Assembly: GCA_003868215.1 (NCBI GenBank)
Contig: QWDQ01000024.1
Location: 124,001-188,000 of the forward strand
Direction of reading: 5' to 3'
Length of the DNA: 64,000 nucleotides
Source: Pseudophaeomoniella oleicola
Lineage: Eukaryota; Ascomycota; Eurotiomycetes; Phaeomoniellales; Phaeomoniellaceae
Shown: positions 12,231 to 23,100 of the stretch, one piece after another
Position numbering within the stretch: position 1 is the stretch's first letter
How the letters are laid out: every line of letters starts with the position of its first letter
Notes under the pieces: model-generated
Told to the model about the DNA's origin: nothing
Seen by the model: only the letters and a program-made list of their open reading frames with translations
Database searches by the model: none
Translations under genes and position numbers: made by a program

Positions 12231-13085
12231 GTTGACGCAGATGGGAATCGACCGCGAGTAGGTGCAGTTGCTCTCTCGGATCTCACAGTATTGATTGAGT
12301 ACAAGAATGTCAGTTGTATTTCTTTGCCAGGAAGCACTCTCACGAAATATGCAGCAGAGAATGACCAAGCACTTTCTGATGGCGGGTAACCCACGTAGAC
12401 TCCCACCACAGCATGATGCTCTGTACTTCTGTACCTGCGTCCTCGATGATGAAATTGTCATGCCCAAGCTTCAAGGCGGATTTCTTCTGTATCAGACCCC
12501 ACGAGACTACGACGCACATGCACGTGCTAAGTGGGACGTAGTATCGAATGCAGTTGTACGGACAATTCACATGTCCCTTACTACGTAGTACCGGATCCTA
12601 TAAGATGTCCGAAACATGGTTGACAACAGTATCCAGTAGGCACTAAGTCTCTTAGTATCGAGACTTCTACTGCTGTCGGGCTTCATCAAAAGTGTCCGAC
12701 GTGGGGGCGGGAAGATCACAGTACGGTAAACGTAATACCTCTCCTGAATTTACCTTACCTGCCGTGCTTACATGTAAGGTACTCGTACGGTAATATTGAC
12801 TGCCGAACGCCTCCTTTCCGAATATAGCAACATTGATGGATAACTACGAAGTTCAATAACCCAATGGTAAACTTCCCCTTATCCAAGGTAACCTAGACAT
12901 GGATCCAAAGGGGGGGCCAAATGCAAATACTACCAGCGTCGCCAGATTTTGCCTTGTTGGTTGCTCACATACAACTTATATACCTGACTATATAACTTCA
13001 GAATGGCGCCGCTATCTACAAGAGAAAAGGGAGGGTCAATTGGCCGGTTCAAAGATTCCCAACCGACCGGAGCGGATAAACAATC
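12231..13085. promoter_or_regulatory. Shared divergent promoter region of P450 B and the FAD oxidase
   Basis: 855 bp separate two oppositely oriented cluster genes, so both promoters must lie here. This layout is typical of co-regulated fungal biosynthetic genes. No pathway-specific activator site can be assigned by eye. Short TACGTAG- and CGGTAA-like words recur (for example TACTACGTAGTA near 12579), but they are common in fungal DNA. Confidence 0.5.
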
Positions 13086-14739
13086 ATGAGGCCAGTCATT
13101 GCCCTCAACTTACTCCTGGCGCTTGTCCTGGCTCCATTTCAACACGTATATGCTGATGGCAATGCCCATGCCTGCGCGATGCTTGCGTCAGCAAGTCCGA
13201 ACCAAACCGTGATACACCAAAGTGGTACTGTTTATACAGGAGGAGCTCAGGGCTATTGGTGAGCAGCTTTCCATCCTCGCAGAAGCATCCTCCAATTAAC
13301 GACCGTTCTTCTAGGTCAGCAACGGCCTGGGAGTCCCCTTCGTGTATTTACTCTCCTCGATCCGCCGATGCTCTTGCTCGAGCTCTCAAACAAATCACCT
13401 CTGCCAACGCTACCTTTGCAATTCGCGGTGGTGGCCACTCGCCGCTCCCGGGATGGTCCAATATCAACGGCGGAATCCTCATTCTCACAAGTGCCATTGA
13501 CGACCTCGAGTTCAATCCGTCATTGTCAACAGTACGGGCCGGAATGGGGAATAGGTGGGGAGCTCTCTTCGAGTATCTGGAAACGTTCGGTCGCACCGTC
13601 GTCGGTGCTAGGGATCCGCATGTTGGGCTGGCCACAATCCTTGGAGGTGAGAGAGCCCTTGGTTTGTCTGGTGTATGTCTGAATTGCGATTGTTGACTTC
13701 TGATTCAAGGCGGTCTCTCTCACTCGTCGAACGAGCATGGCTTTATCTCGGACAACATCATCTCCTTTGAAGTAGCGACTACGGACGGTCGCTTGATCAC
13801 GGTAAATGCAACATCCAACCCCAATTTGTTTTTTGCCCTCAAGGCCGGCACCAACAATTACGGTAAGTGCGATTTCAACCCCCTGAGCACTGGGACAAGC
13901 AGGGGCTCATATTCGTATGCGTGATAGGTATCGTAACACATGTTACCCTGCGAACTTATCCAACCAGCAAGGTATGGGGTGGAGCGATAGTGTATACCAA
14001 TGACCATCGTGACGAAGTCATGCGTGCATTTGCCGATTACCAGCGATCCGGTCAACTAGACACCAAGTCAGCGGTCCTGAGCTACATGGGGATCAATAAC
14101 AACACAATATACGTGATCCTCGTGTATCTCGACGATGTTGAGCGTCCAAACGCTTTCGACGCGTTCTACAATATACCCTCCAAATTTGATGGGACCAGCA
14201 TGCATGATAACTTTACCGACCTCATCAGCCAGGGGCTTGATTTCGTGGTACCGAGGTGGACGTACGGCGCGACGACATTTCTCCTGGATGAGGCTACCTA
14301 TGTCGATGTCGGCCGCATCTGCCAGAACGCAACAGCTCGTCTTGCAACGATCAACGGTGGCTCGATGGTTCTCACGCCGCAACCGATATCTGCATCCATG
14401 GTAGCGGAGTCCTGGAAACGAGGCCCCAATCCGATGACAACCCACCTCAAGCATGCCGCGCAGATGTGGCTGTGTCTCAATATGGGGTGGAATTTCGCGT
14501 CGGATGATATGAAAATTCAAGAGATCCTGCTTGACACGCTGGCGTCGATTGATGCGTTGACAGAGTCACGGAATCTGCGTCATCCATTCATATTTGTCAA
14601 TGACGCTTACATGTCGCAAAGGCCTTTTGCAAGCTACGGCAGAGATGTGGTCAGAGCCTTGGATCATACCCGCAGGGAAACAGATCCCTTGGGTTTCTTT
14701 CAACGAAATGTGCCGGGGGGATTCAAATTACACCAGTAG
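13086..14739 (+). CDS. Secreted FAD-linked oxidoreductase (berberine-bridge-enzyme type)
   Basis: Flavin oxidase of the VAO/PCMH fold. Exons 13086-13258, 13315-13646, 13710-13862 and 13928-14739 give 489 aa, with every junction in frame (introns of 56, 63 and 65 nt). A cleavable signal peptide is evident (MRPVIALNLLLALVLAP...YA). The FAD-binding domain includes FAIRGGGHSPLPGW; His99 is the expected 8-alpha-FAD attachment site. The GGGLSHSSNEHG loop and LKAGTNNYGIVTHV follow. The C-terminus has a BBE-type ending (YGRDVVRALDHTRRETDP). Homologous enzymes in fungal polyketide clusters perform alcohol oxidations or oxidative cyclisations, for example the solanapyrone synthase class, where oxidation sets up a Diels-Alder reaction. 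A similar late step is plausible here but unproven. An (AT)n run follows the stop. Confidence 0.9.
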
Positions 14740-15169
14740 GCAATCATATAATATATATATATATATATACGAGGTAGTTCTCTATCTACTGTGTACATAG
14801 TACCTTATAAATCCTACCTACCTACCTATACCTAAGGTACCTAAGGTACATGTGGCGATGACGGTGCACTCGTCAGGAACGCGTAAACATCTATCGTGTA
14901 CGGTAAGGTTACTCGTATCTGTATCGGGTGATAACAATGACGCTCCAGTTTTGAACTTTCGATCTAGTAAGCTACGGCCCCACATAGCGCATTGTGAGTA
15001 AGCTGCCGTTTCCCCGCCGTGTAGATCACTTTGGGGGCAGTTACCTAGATAGGTAACCGGTATCTGGTACTTAGGTACGGATTTAAAGGCACCATAATTC
15101 CACTCCTCCACGCCCTCCAATCGTCTAGATCCAGGTCAGACCAACGTTGACATCACACCACAAATCAGT
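14740..15169. other. Intergenic region with an (AT)n run and a TAGGTA-rich block
   Basis: 430 bp between the FAD oxidase and the SDR, containing the SDR promoter. An alternating AT run is at about 14746-14769. A block of overlapping CCTA and ACCTAAGGTACC words lies at 14813-14850, with further ACCTAGATAGGT at 15043-15054 and TTAGGTAC at 15071-15078. Confidence 0.55.
14746..14769. repeat. (AT)n microsatellite
   Basis: About 24 bp of alternating A and T directly after the stop codon of the FAD oxidase. It is read directly from the sequence. Confidence 0.8.
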
Positions 15170-16206
15170 ATGGGCAACTTCTTCGCTTTCGTCTATCACC
15201 AGCTATCTTTCACTCCTCAACCACTTCCGGCAGAGACGTCACTTGAGGGCAAAACTGCGATTGTCACCGGCGCCAACAGTGGTCTCGGCTTTGAAGCGGC
15301 TCGAGAGTTAGCTTCCCACCAATTATCGCGCCTCATAATTGCTGTTCGCGATGTCGAAAAAGGCAACAGCGCCCGTGAAACCATCTCCAAAGAAAACCCG
15401 AAATGTGAAATTGAAGTCTGGCAGGTTGATTACGAGGCTTACGACAGCATCATCGCCTTTGGCAACAGAGCTGCACAGCTCACACAACTCGACTACGTAC
15501 TCCTAAATGCTGGCGTAAAAATGCTAGAATATACAACTTCTCATACAGGCCATGAACTGAATGTCCAAATCAATCACCTCGGCACTTCTCTTGTCTCGCT
15601 TCTGCTCCTTCCAATTCTTCAGAAGACGGCCGATGCCACCGGACAGCCCTCTCGCATGACAATTGTATCTTCAGAAGGGCATTTCTGGATCCCCTTCCAT
15701 GAGCGCAAAGCCTCGAACATACTCGCACGCATGGATGAGAAGTCTACATTTGGCACGGCCATGCAGAGATACTACACCACCAAGCTGTTGAATGTGCTTT
15801 GGACGAGAGAACTGGCCAGCCGCATCCCGAAAACGCAAGTCATCATCAACAATGTTAACCCAGGCTTCTGCTACAGCGGCCTCCATCGTCATGACCACGG
15901 GCAGGGCTACAAATTCTTCCTCCGTTTGATGGGCTGGACCAGCACTCAAGGCGGACATTGCTTGACAGACGCATTGGTGAACCATGACGGTTCTCATGCA
16001 GCTTATTTCAGTGAACAGAAGGAGACACCGTATGTGCTGCTCCATCCAGCCTTTTGATCATGCTGGAAGCTAACCATATTAACAGTCCATCGTCGTTCGT
16101 CACATCCACTGAAGGTCAAGCAGCCCAGAGGCAGATTTGGAATGAAACTTTGACTCTACTCAAGCAAGAGGCCCCTGAGGCGAAACTTCCAGCCTTTGCT
16201 ACTTAA
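15170..16206 (+). CDS. Short-chain dehydrogenase/reductase
   Basis: NAD(P)-dependent oxidoreductase, 326 aa from exons 15170-16029 and 16086-16206 (intron of 56 nt, GTATGT...CAG, phase 2). Rossmann motif TGANSGLGFEAAR lies near residue 34, LLNAGV is the structural NNAG equivalent, IVSSEGH supplies the catalytic Ser, and RYYTTKLLN contains the YxxxK pair (Tyr followed three residues later by Lys). PGFCYSGL follows, as in the family. The protein resembles the NADP-retinol-dehydrogenase-like and phomacin/terpene-cluster SDRs of fungi. It sits in line with the FAD oxidase and the PKS on the plus strand and is probably a ketone reductase or alcohol dehydrogenase acting on the polyketide. The substrate is unknown. 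Confidence 0.9.
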
Positions 16207-17657
16207 CAGCATCGCGGAAATCTTCGTATGGCCAACCAAAACATCGAGATATGGCAGATGCACAGAGAAGATATACATTCTCTCGTGGCCGAGCTAGGAA
16301 AGGGAGCGAGGTCAGGCTGCAAAGGGTGGAAATCTGGTATGATTGTGCAGCAGGGGTTCTCCTTTCGCTCCATGTGTTCCCACCTTCACGCTTGTCTTCT
16401 ACCAGTCCCTTGAGCCACGACCACGACTCAAGGTAGGCCTCTCTCCATTGTAGCTCACCAGATGCTGCTGTCTTCTGCTGTTCCTAGATTGGGCGTCAAG
16501 GTAGCTCAAGCACACGGTTGGTTTTGGTAAGGCTTCGGACATACGTATCCTCTTAGAGCAAAGAATAAGCAAATGGCCGTGATAGACCTTCCATAACGTC
16601 GGGTAATGCTATATCACAGAGGCTCGTCATCCCCGAGACGGTCTCACCCCGCATTACCGAAATGGAATCCTGCGGTGCAGGGAAGTATGGACGTAAGTTA
16701 CCGGATGTTCGGGTTCAAGAGTGCGCACAGCATCCCTCGCATCTGTCTCCGAAAAGAGTTCGAGAGCCTTTGGATTCACAGCAGCATATTTTCAAATATG
16801 GCCGTTGCCCGGACATAGCCGAGATAGCAGCTCATTGCCATTCCAATTCATTGAAATACTCGTACATGTCCGTTGGACGGTGGACACAGACCCATAAACA
16901 AATGCTCTTAAAACAAAGGTCTGACCATGGGCAGCAGAACTTTGGACTGACGAGAAATCTCGAGAAGTCATCGTGGCTGATTCCAGACCGCCCCCATTCC
17001 GTAGCAAGCACTGTATCGTCTCTCTGTCTGCATGTCTCAGCCATTTCGCAATCCGAAGTCATGGCTAGGCATGATCACGATAAAATGCCCCGCATACATC
17101 GGATTCCGAAGCTGCGCTTATTCTCAACTACTCGAACCCTGCGACAATATGATGACCCGATGGTTCCCACCCTTGCAGATGTCTGGCCCCAAGCAGTAGG
17201 GGTACCTAGTGAATTACCATGCTGATTCCATGCCGATCATCGGCTTTGCCAGCATGGTTTGCTGTATGCATACAACGTTGTATTGACCTGAGCGATCCTC
17301 GCTGGTCATTCGTGGGTCACCGAAATGTGAGAGTGCCACCACCGTTGTTGCTTTGGGGGCCATGCAAGACGTCCAGGGAATCCATATATGTTGCACAAAT
17401 GCATCGCTAGACATGGGACATATGCACGTAGGCTTATGTCGTGGCGACAGGGAGCAAGTTCAAATGGTCAGACTCCCACAATCGATCCTGCCACTCATTC
17501 TCTCTGTGCCTTCGCATTATCGACACCCAGGTGCAACAGCTGTTTGCCAAATATTTTAGCATCACGAGCAACATATTTATATCTCCTTGACGCTCCAAAG
17601 TCATCCAGAGCTGTCGTACACTGTTCTCAATTCGAGAACCTTTCGACATCAGTCATC
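16207..17657. other. Intergenic region, no gene recognised
   Basis: About 1.45 kb. The longest open frame (16662-17225, plus) has no domain, shows strongly basic, His/Ser-rich composition and no family resemblance, so I leave it out. It could be a decayed gene of the cluster, but nothing in it is recognisable. Confidence 0.4.
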
Positions 17658-18932
17658 ATGACTCCGCTCCCCCCAAATCCCCTTGGGAGGAAAGTCGTTG
17701 CGGCTGCCTCGGTAGGGGTATTTGTTGATGCCATTGTCATCGTCTTACGCTTGTGGTCGAGGAAATTGAGGAAAAGGAAGCTGGTTCTTGGAGACTACTT
17801 GATGATTGTAGCGTGGGTGAGTACACAACACTGTTCTATTTCAAGGAAGAACTCGCAAGAGCATCATGCTTTACTGGAAATTTCGAAGCCGTTTTGACCA
17901 GAGGCCGCTCTATTGGTATCTCATCTAACTCGAAGTTCCCAGGCATTACTTTTAGCCGACCTCATCAGAAAGGGTATAGGTATGTAATTCAGGAGTCCGC
18001 TGCATATACTGGCCGTGAACCTCGTTGACATTGTATACCAAATCGTGCAGCGTACAAATGGGGCGTTGGTTTACATATGGAGGCCATCCTCACAACCGAT
18101 CCTTCGCACCTTCGTGACGCCGCCAAAATCACGTTTGCGCAATACTTTGTCTGGATCGCTTGCGTCACTTGCATCAAACTTTCTGTCCTTCTTGTGTACT
18201 GCGAGTTGTTCTGGACCCTCACGTGGTTCATCTGGTGTGTACGGGCAACTATGGCTCTTGTGGCGATGTGGTCTATTGCTTTCACGATAGCAACGTGTCT
18301 GCAGTGCACGCCTGTTGCAAAGATCTATTGGCCCTTAACGCCAGGGCACTGCGGGATAAGCCTTCTCAATGGCTTCATAGTCATGGGAAGTATAAATATG
18401 TTGACCGATGCTATCATAGTGGTGTTGCCCATACCGGTGGTTTTGACGTTGAGAATTCCTATATGGAAGAAGATCGCGGTATGCGCCCAGTTCGGGCTTG
18501 GAACTCTGTAAGTCTCCTTTTCATAATGAGGCAATGGTGTTGATATTGATCATCGGTAGAATACTGTTCGTCGTGGGTTGGAGGTTCAAGTTGATCAAAG
18601 AGCAAAATCCTAACGATTACATCCACGACGGCGAAAAAGCGGGCATTCTCATCTGGCTCGAACTGTACCTCGGCGTGATCTCTGCCTGTGCACCCTTCCT
18701 CACACCTCCGATGGCCAAACTGGGCACCTTCGTGACGGATTCAACAATTTATAATCGCATTTTGTCCCGCAACAGTCAAAAGTCTTACGATTGTAACGAA
18801 CTAGAACGGCAGAGCGACTCGAGCAAAGATAAACTGCCAAGACTATACGAAAGTTCTCAAAAGAGCGACGAAGAAGCCACTGGCCGGGTTGAAGACTCAA
18901 CTTATAACGCGCACATACGGGCAACGGTATGA
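17658..18932 (+). CDS. Seven-helix SAT4/PTH11-like integral membrane protein (fungal rhodopsin-like domain)
   Basis: Exons 17658-17816, 17943-17979, 18051-18507 and 18560-18932 give 341 aa. The 37-nt second exon, flanked by good introns (GTGAGT...TCTAAC...CCCAG and GTATGT...GCAG), restores the frame and the second helix: MIVAW|ALLLADLIRKGI|AYKWGVGLH. The hallmark core FAQYFVWIACVTCIKLSVLLVY, MWSIAFTIATCLQC and the Pro-rich IVVLPIPVV are typical of the fungal rhodopsin-like family (DUF also called SAT4). It is abbreviated between helices 6 and 7, then has ISACAPFLTPPMAKLG and a polar, Ser/Lys-rich cytosolic tail. The family is found in secondary-metabolite clusters and among PTH11-like sensors; its biochemical role is unsettled. 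In this cluster it could sense, bind or traffic the product. It is not a classical MFS or ABC pump. Confidence 0.85.
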
Positions 18933-20168
18933 GGTATAGGAAGTCGTTTCAAGAGGCTGATGATGGCATGATTTCTATCACGGAGCGCAGAATAGACCCT
19001 GCACGGGTCTCGGAAAGTAGGGGAGAACTTCGCCTACAATCATGACCACTTTCTCTTGTGGCTTCCGGTAAAAAGGAGAAGAAGGCGAACGAGGTTGAGA
19101 CGTTTTCATCGAAATCGGTACCCTTTCGCGCGTAAGACTAATGGCCCAATGGTGGAAGTCCCCCGTCTGTATGCTGTCTTATCCAATGATCTCAATATAT
19201 ATACCTCATATTTGGAATTCCACAGAGCTCGTTCAGTGTTGATCCTCAGAGGGCAATGCCCTGTCGTTGCGAATTTTCCGCAGCCTTAGTCCTGGCGGAC
19301 CTGAGCGTTCATCTACAATAAGCAGCCGTCGTTCATGTGAGTGGATGGTTCGTAAACGTCTGATAATGTGGAGCTGCGCATGGGCATCAAAATCGCCCCT
19401 ATCAAATTGGTTCTGATGTACATAAGAAAGCTGACCGGGTGCTCGTAATCATGACGTGTATTTCATACCAAAAAGCGACCTTGGAAACTTTTAATTACCA
19501 CCTGGTCAACTTTAGCGAGCACCAGATCATCTAGTAGGTAAGTTACTCCCGTGGATTACTGTAATTATTTCATTCAAAACATAAGGTAATTTTAATTACA
19601 TTAGGTATCTTAGTAGCTATGAGAGGCAGATATCAACCAGTCACTTATAGCCTAGATGTCAGAATCTTTCCTCACTAAATTCATGCCTTGCTTCTACGAT
19701 CACGCTCATCCCAGCTAAATCACTTTGATTTGATGAAAGCCGTCGTTGAGGCGCCGCCCCTTTCTGACCCGGTGACGCTTCCGACCCTCTGATAACGCCC
19801 GCGACATGGCCCCCACCCCGTTTCTGTTTCTCGCATTCCGAAGACAATATTACACCTCGACACTAACTTACATACAGGCCCAAAATGCTTATCTCCAGCG
19901 TTCCAGCACAAGCAACCGAGACGACCTCCTTGATGACATGCATAGTAACCCAGGATCCATTGCCTAAACGGTCCATGGGCCGAAGGCTGCGAGACCAGAT
20001 GCCCACTATCAAGCAGATGGTGGCAGTGACCTTGGCGTACATAAACAGTGGATGAGTTGCTCGAATAGCTCTAAAGCAATATGCCTTTCATATCAAAGCG
20101 TCTCCTACTGCCTGTCTACCAATGTGGAACACTTTACTTTGTTCTTGCAGGTACTGAACCATCCCATT
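18933..20168. other. Intergenic region containing the PKS promoter
   Basis: About 1.2 kb. A 19500-19620 stretch is AT-rich with TAGGTA words (19535-19540 and 19602-19607). Short minus-strand frames near 19659-19911 lack any recognisable content. The PKS promoter must lie in the right-hand part. Confidence 0.45.
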
Positions 20169-23100
20169 ATGCCTTTTATTGAGTCAAATGGGATCCATAC
20201 TTCATCATGGGAGTCGGCCAGGCGTGATCTGGAGGCCACAGATCACCCAGAACCGATAGCTATTGTAGGATTAGGTAAATGCCTAGAAGTCAGGATATGT
20301 TTGTTGAGGCTGACCATGTAGGATGTCGATTACCGGGCGGCATATCGACGCCTTCAGAGCTGTGGGATTTCCTGTGCGAGGAGAGAGCTGGTTTCCGCGA
20401 ATTTGGTCCAGATAGAATCAACCTGGATGGCTTCTACCACCCCAACCACCAACGACCAGGGAGTATTGCAACTCGTGGAGCATATCTCCTCGACGAAGAT
20501 CCGACCTTGTTTGATCACACGTTCTTCGGAATGAAACCTGCAGAGGTCCTGACCCTGGACCCGACTCAACGAAAACTGCTCGAAGTCGCATACGAGGCCT
20601 TTGAGAATGCCGGAGAACCGTGGGAGAGGTTTTCCGGTTCCCGCACGGGAGTCTTCATCGGCAACATGAACACCGAGCACGCTACGATGCAGATGTATGA
20701 TGCTGATTTTGCACTACCGTATTCTCCCACCGGTGGCAGTTCAAGCATCATCAGTAACCGACTCAATCACGTATTCAATCTCAAGGGCCCGAGGTACGTG
20801 TGGCCGTTCTGGGTGACGCTGATACCTCGCTGATTGACGGCAGCATGACAATTGATACGGCGTGCTCCTCGTCCATGTACGCGCTCCATTTGGCCGTTAA
20901 TGCTATTCGTAATGGAGATTGCGACGCTGCCATAGTGGGGGGCAGCAATCTCATTTCCCGCCCCGAGATGCAGCTGCTGACCAGCAAACTCGGCGCTCTG
21001 TCCCCAACTTCAACTTGTCACACCTTTGACAGCTCAGCCGACGGATACGGCCGTGGAGAGGGCTTCGGTGCTTTGTATTTGAAAAGGCTATCCGATGCCG
21101 TAGAAGGACAATATCCTATTCGCGCGCTTGTCAGAGGAACAGCGATAAACTCGTCCGTGGCATGCAAATCCGTCGTTTCTGAATACCCACTGATGTGGCT
21201 TTAGCAACGGTCGAACTGCGGGCATTTCGCACCCGAGCGTAGAAGGTCAGGAAGCGCTCATCCGCCAAGCGTACAGAAGCGCAGGCCTTTCCACTCGCTA
21301 CACCGCGTATTTTGAGTGTCACGGCACGGGAACCCAGGTAGGTGACCCTGTGGAAGTATCTGCGATTGGTAGAGTCTTTGCTGCAGACCGCGAGGACTCG
21401 CCGCTGCTCATTGGATCGGTAAGACTACCACTACGAATTGAGACTCGATGCTCGATGCTGATGGTCGTACCGCAGGTAAAGACGAACATGGGACACGGTG
21501 AGTCGGCGAGCGGTGTGATAGGAGTCATGAAAACCATCTTAGCAATGGAAAATGGGATGATCCCTGCGACCATTGGCGTCAAAAACCCCAACCCCAGCAG
21601 TGAGTCTATCGGGCGCGTATTTGGAAGACCTTTTCGTATGCTGAGCAACACAAGTCAACTTTTCAGAAGCAAGAGTCCGGGTGGTCACGCAAATGACCCC
21701 TTGGCCAGAGAACCTTCCGAGAAGAGCGAGCGTGAACTCGTTCGGATATGGAGGTGCAAACGGTCACTGCATTCTTGAACACATGCCGATGGTTGCGTCT
21801 GAGTTCCCAGATCTATTGTCAAGGAATAGACTAGTTCGCCTTACGAAAAGCGCCGAAGCCAAGATGCAGACTTTCATCCCATCTATGTCTGAAGGTGCTG
21901 GTCGTCGGGTACAGCCACGGCGGCTTGTGCTGCTTCCATTTTCGGCTCACGATGAGTATTCTCTCAATGCGAACATCTCTGCGATCAAGGAAGCTCTTGG
22001 ACGTGGTCAATGCTCATTATTGGATCTCGCATTCACCCTATCAGAAAGGAGGTCAAAATTCCTGCACCGAACTTTCCGGGTTGTCGACACTATGGATCCT
22101 GCGAAGGCGCTCAGCGATAGTAAGGCGCCAGGGGCGAAGTCTTCAGGTGCTCAACCTACCCGGGTTGGTTTTGTCTTTACCGGTTCGTGTTCCACCGCGA
22201 GTCCCAAAGCAGCGTATCGTCCTACTGACTTTTTCATTTGCAGGCCAAGGAGCGCAGTGGCAAGGCATGGGCTCTTCGCTGTTCGAATACCTGGTCTTCC
22301 GAGATTCAATAGCATACCAAGTCTCAGTTTTACAATCGCTTTCTTTTTCGCCGCCGTGGAACATTGAGGACATTTTACGCGGAAAGTCAGATCTATCCGT
22401 TCAGGAACCAGATATTTCCCAAACGGTCTGCACGGCACTTCAGATCGCGCTCGTTGATCTGTTGCGATCATGGAGCATCATCCCACATGTGGTGGTGGGC
22501 CATTCGTCGGGGGAGATCGCGGCTGCATACGCAGCGGGCCATCTTTCAGCAGCGGAAGCCGTAACAAACGCGTATTGTCGAGGTCGAGCACTGAGGAAGA
22601 ACCAGCTGTGCGGTCGTATGCTTGCCGTCGGTCTGTCAGCCGATTCTGCCGCTGTTTACTTATCGGAGGTTGGGGACGAGGTGAAGATCGCAGCTGTCAA
22701 CTCTCCGGAAAGCGTCACCTTGTCAGGAAATGCTGACCAGATTGTGAAGCTACAAGAGCGCTTTAAGGAAGATCAAGTCTTCAACAGAATGCTTCATACC
22801 AATGGCATGGCGTATCATTCGGGCCACATGCTTCCGGTCGGCGCCGAGTACGAATCACTTTTACGGCTGGCCCAAGAGCAGTTGGGAGTACCGGGCAACA
22901 TGTTCACAGCAGAGAATCAGAAGGGTCATACTCGCTGGATCTCTTCAGTGACTCCAGATAATAATGTATTCGGGAGGCAGCCTACTTCAGACCCAACATA
23001 TTGGCGACGCAACCTCGAATCGACCGTTCAATTCAACCACGCCGTTGATGTCCTTGTCGCGAATGACGCCTCATACGCGGATATTCTGCTAGAGATTGGC

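Noticed and set aside
16662-17225. 187-codon open frame on the plus strand
   Set aside because: No domain, no plausible splice partners, and composition unlike the neighbouring proteins. Probably chance in a 1.4-kb intergenic region.
17817-18050. Apparent frameshift in the SAT4-like gene, suggesting a pseudogene
   Set aside because: A 37-nt exon with good donor, branch and acceptor signals restores the frame and the missing membrane segment.
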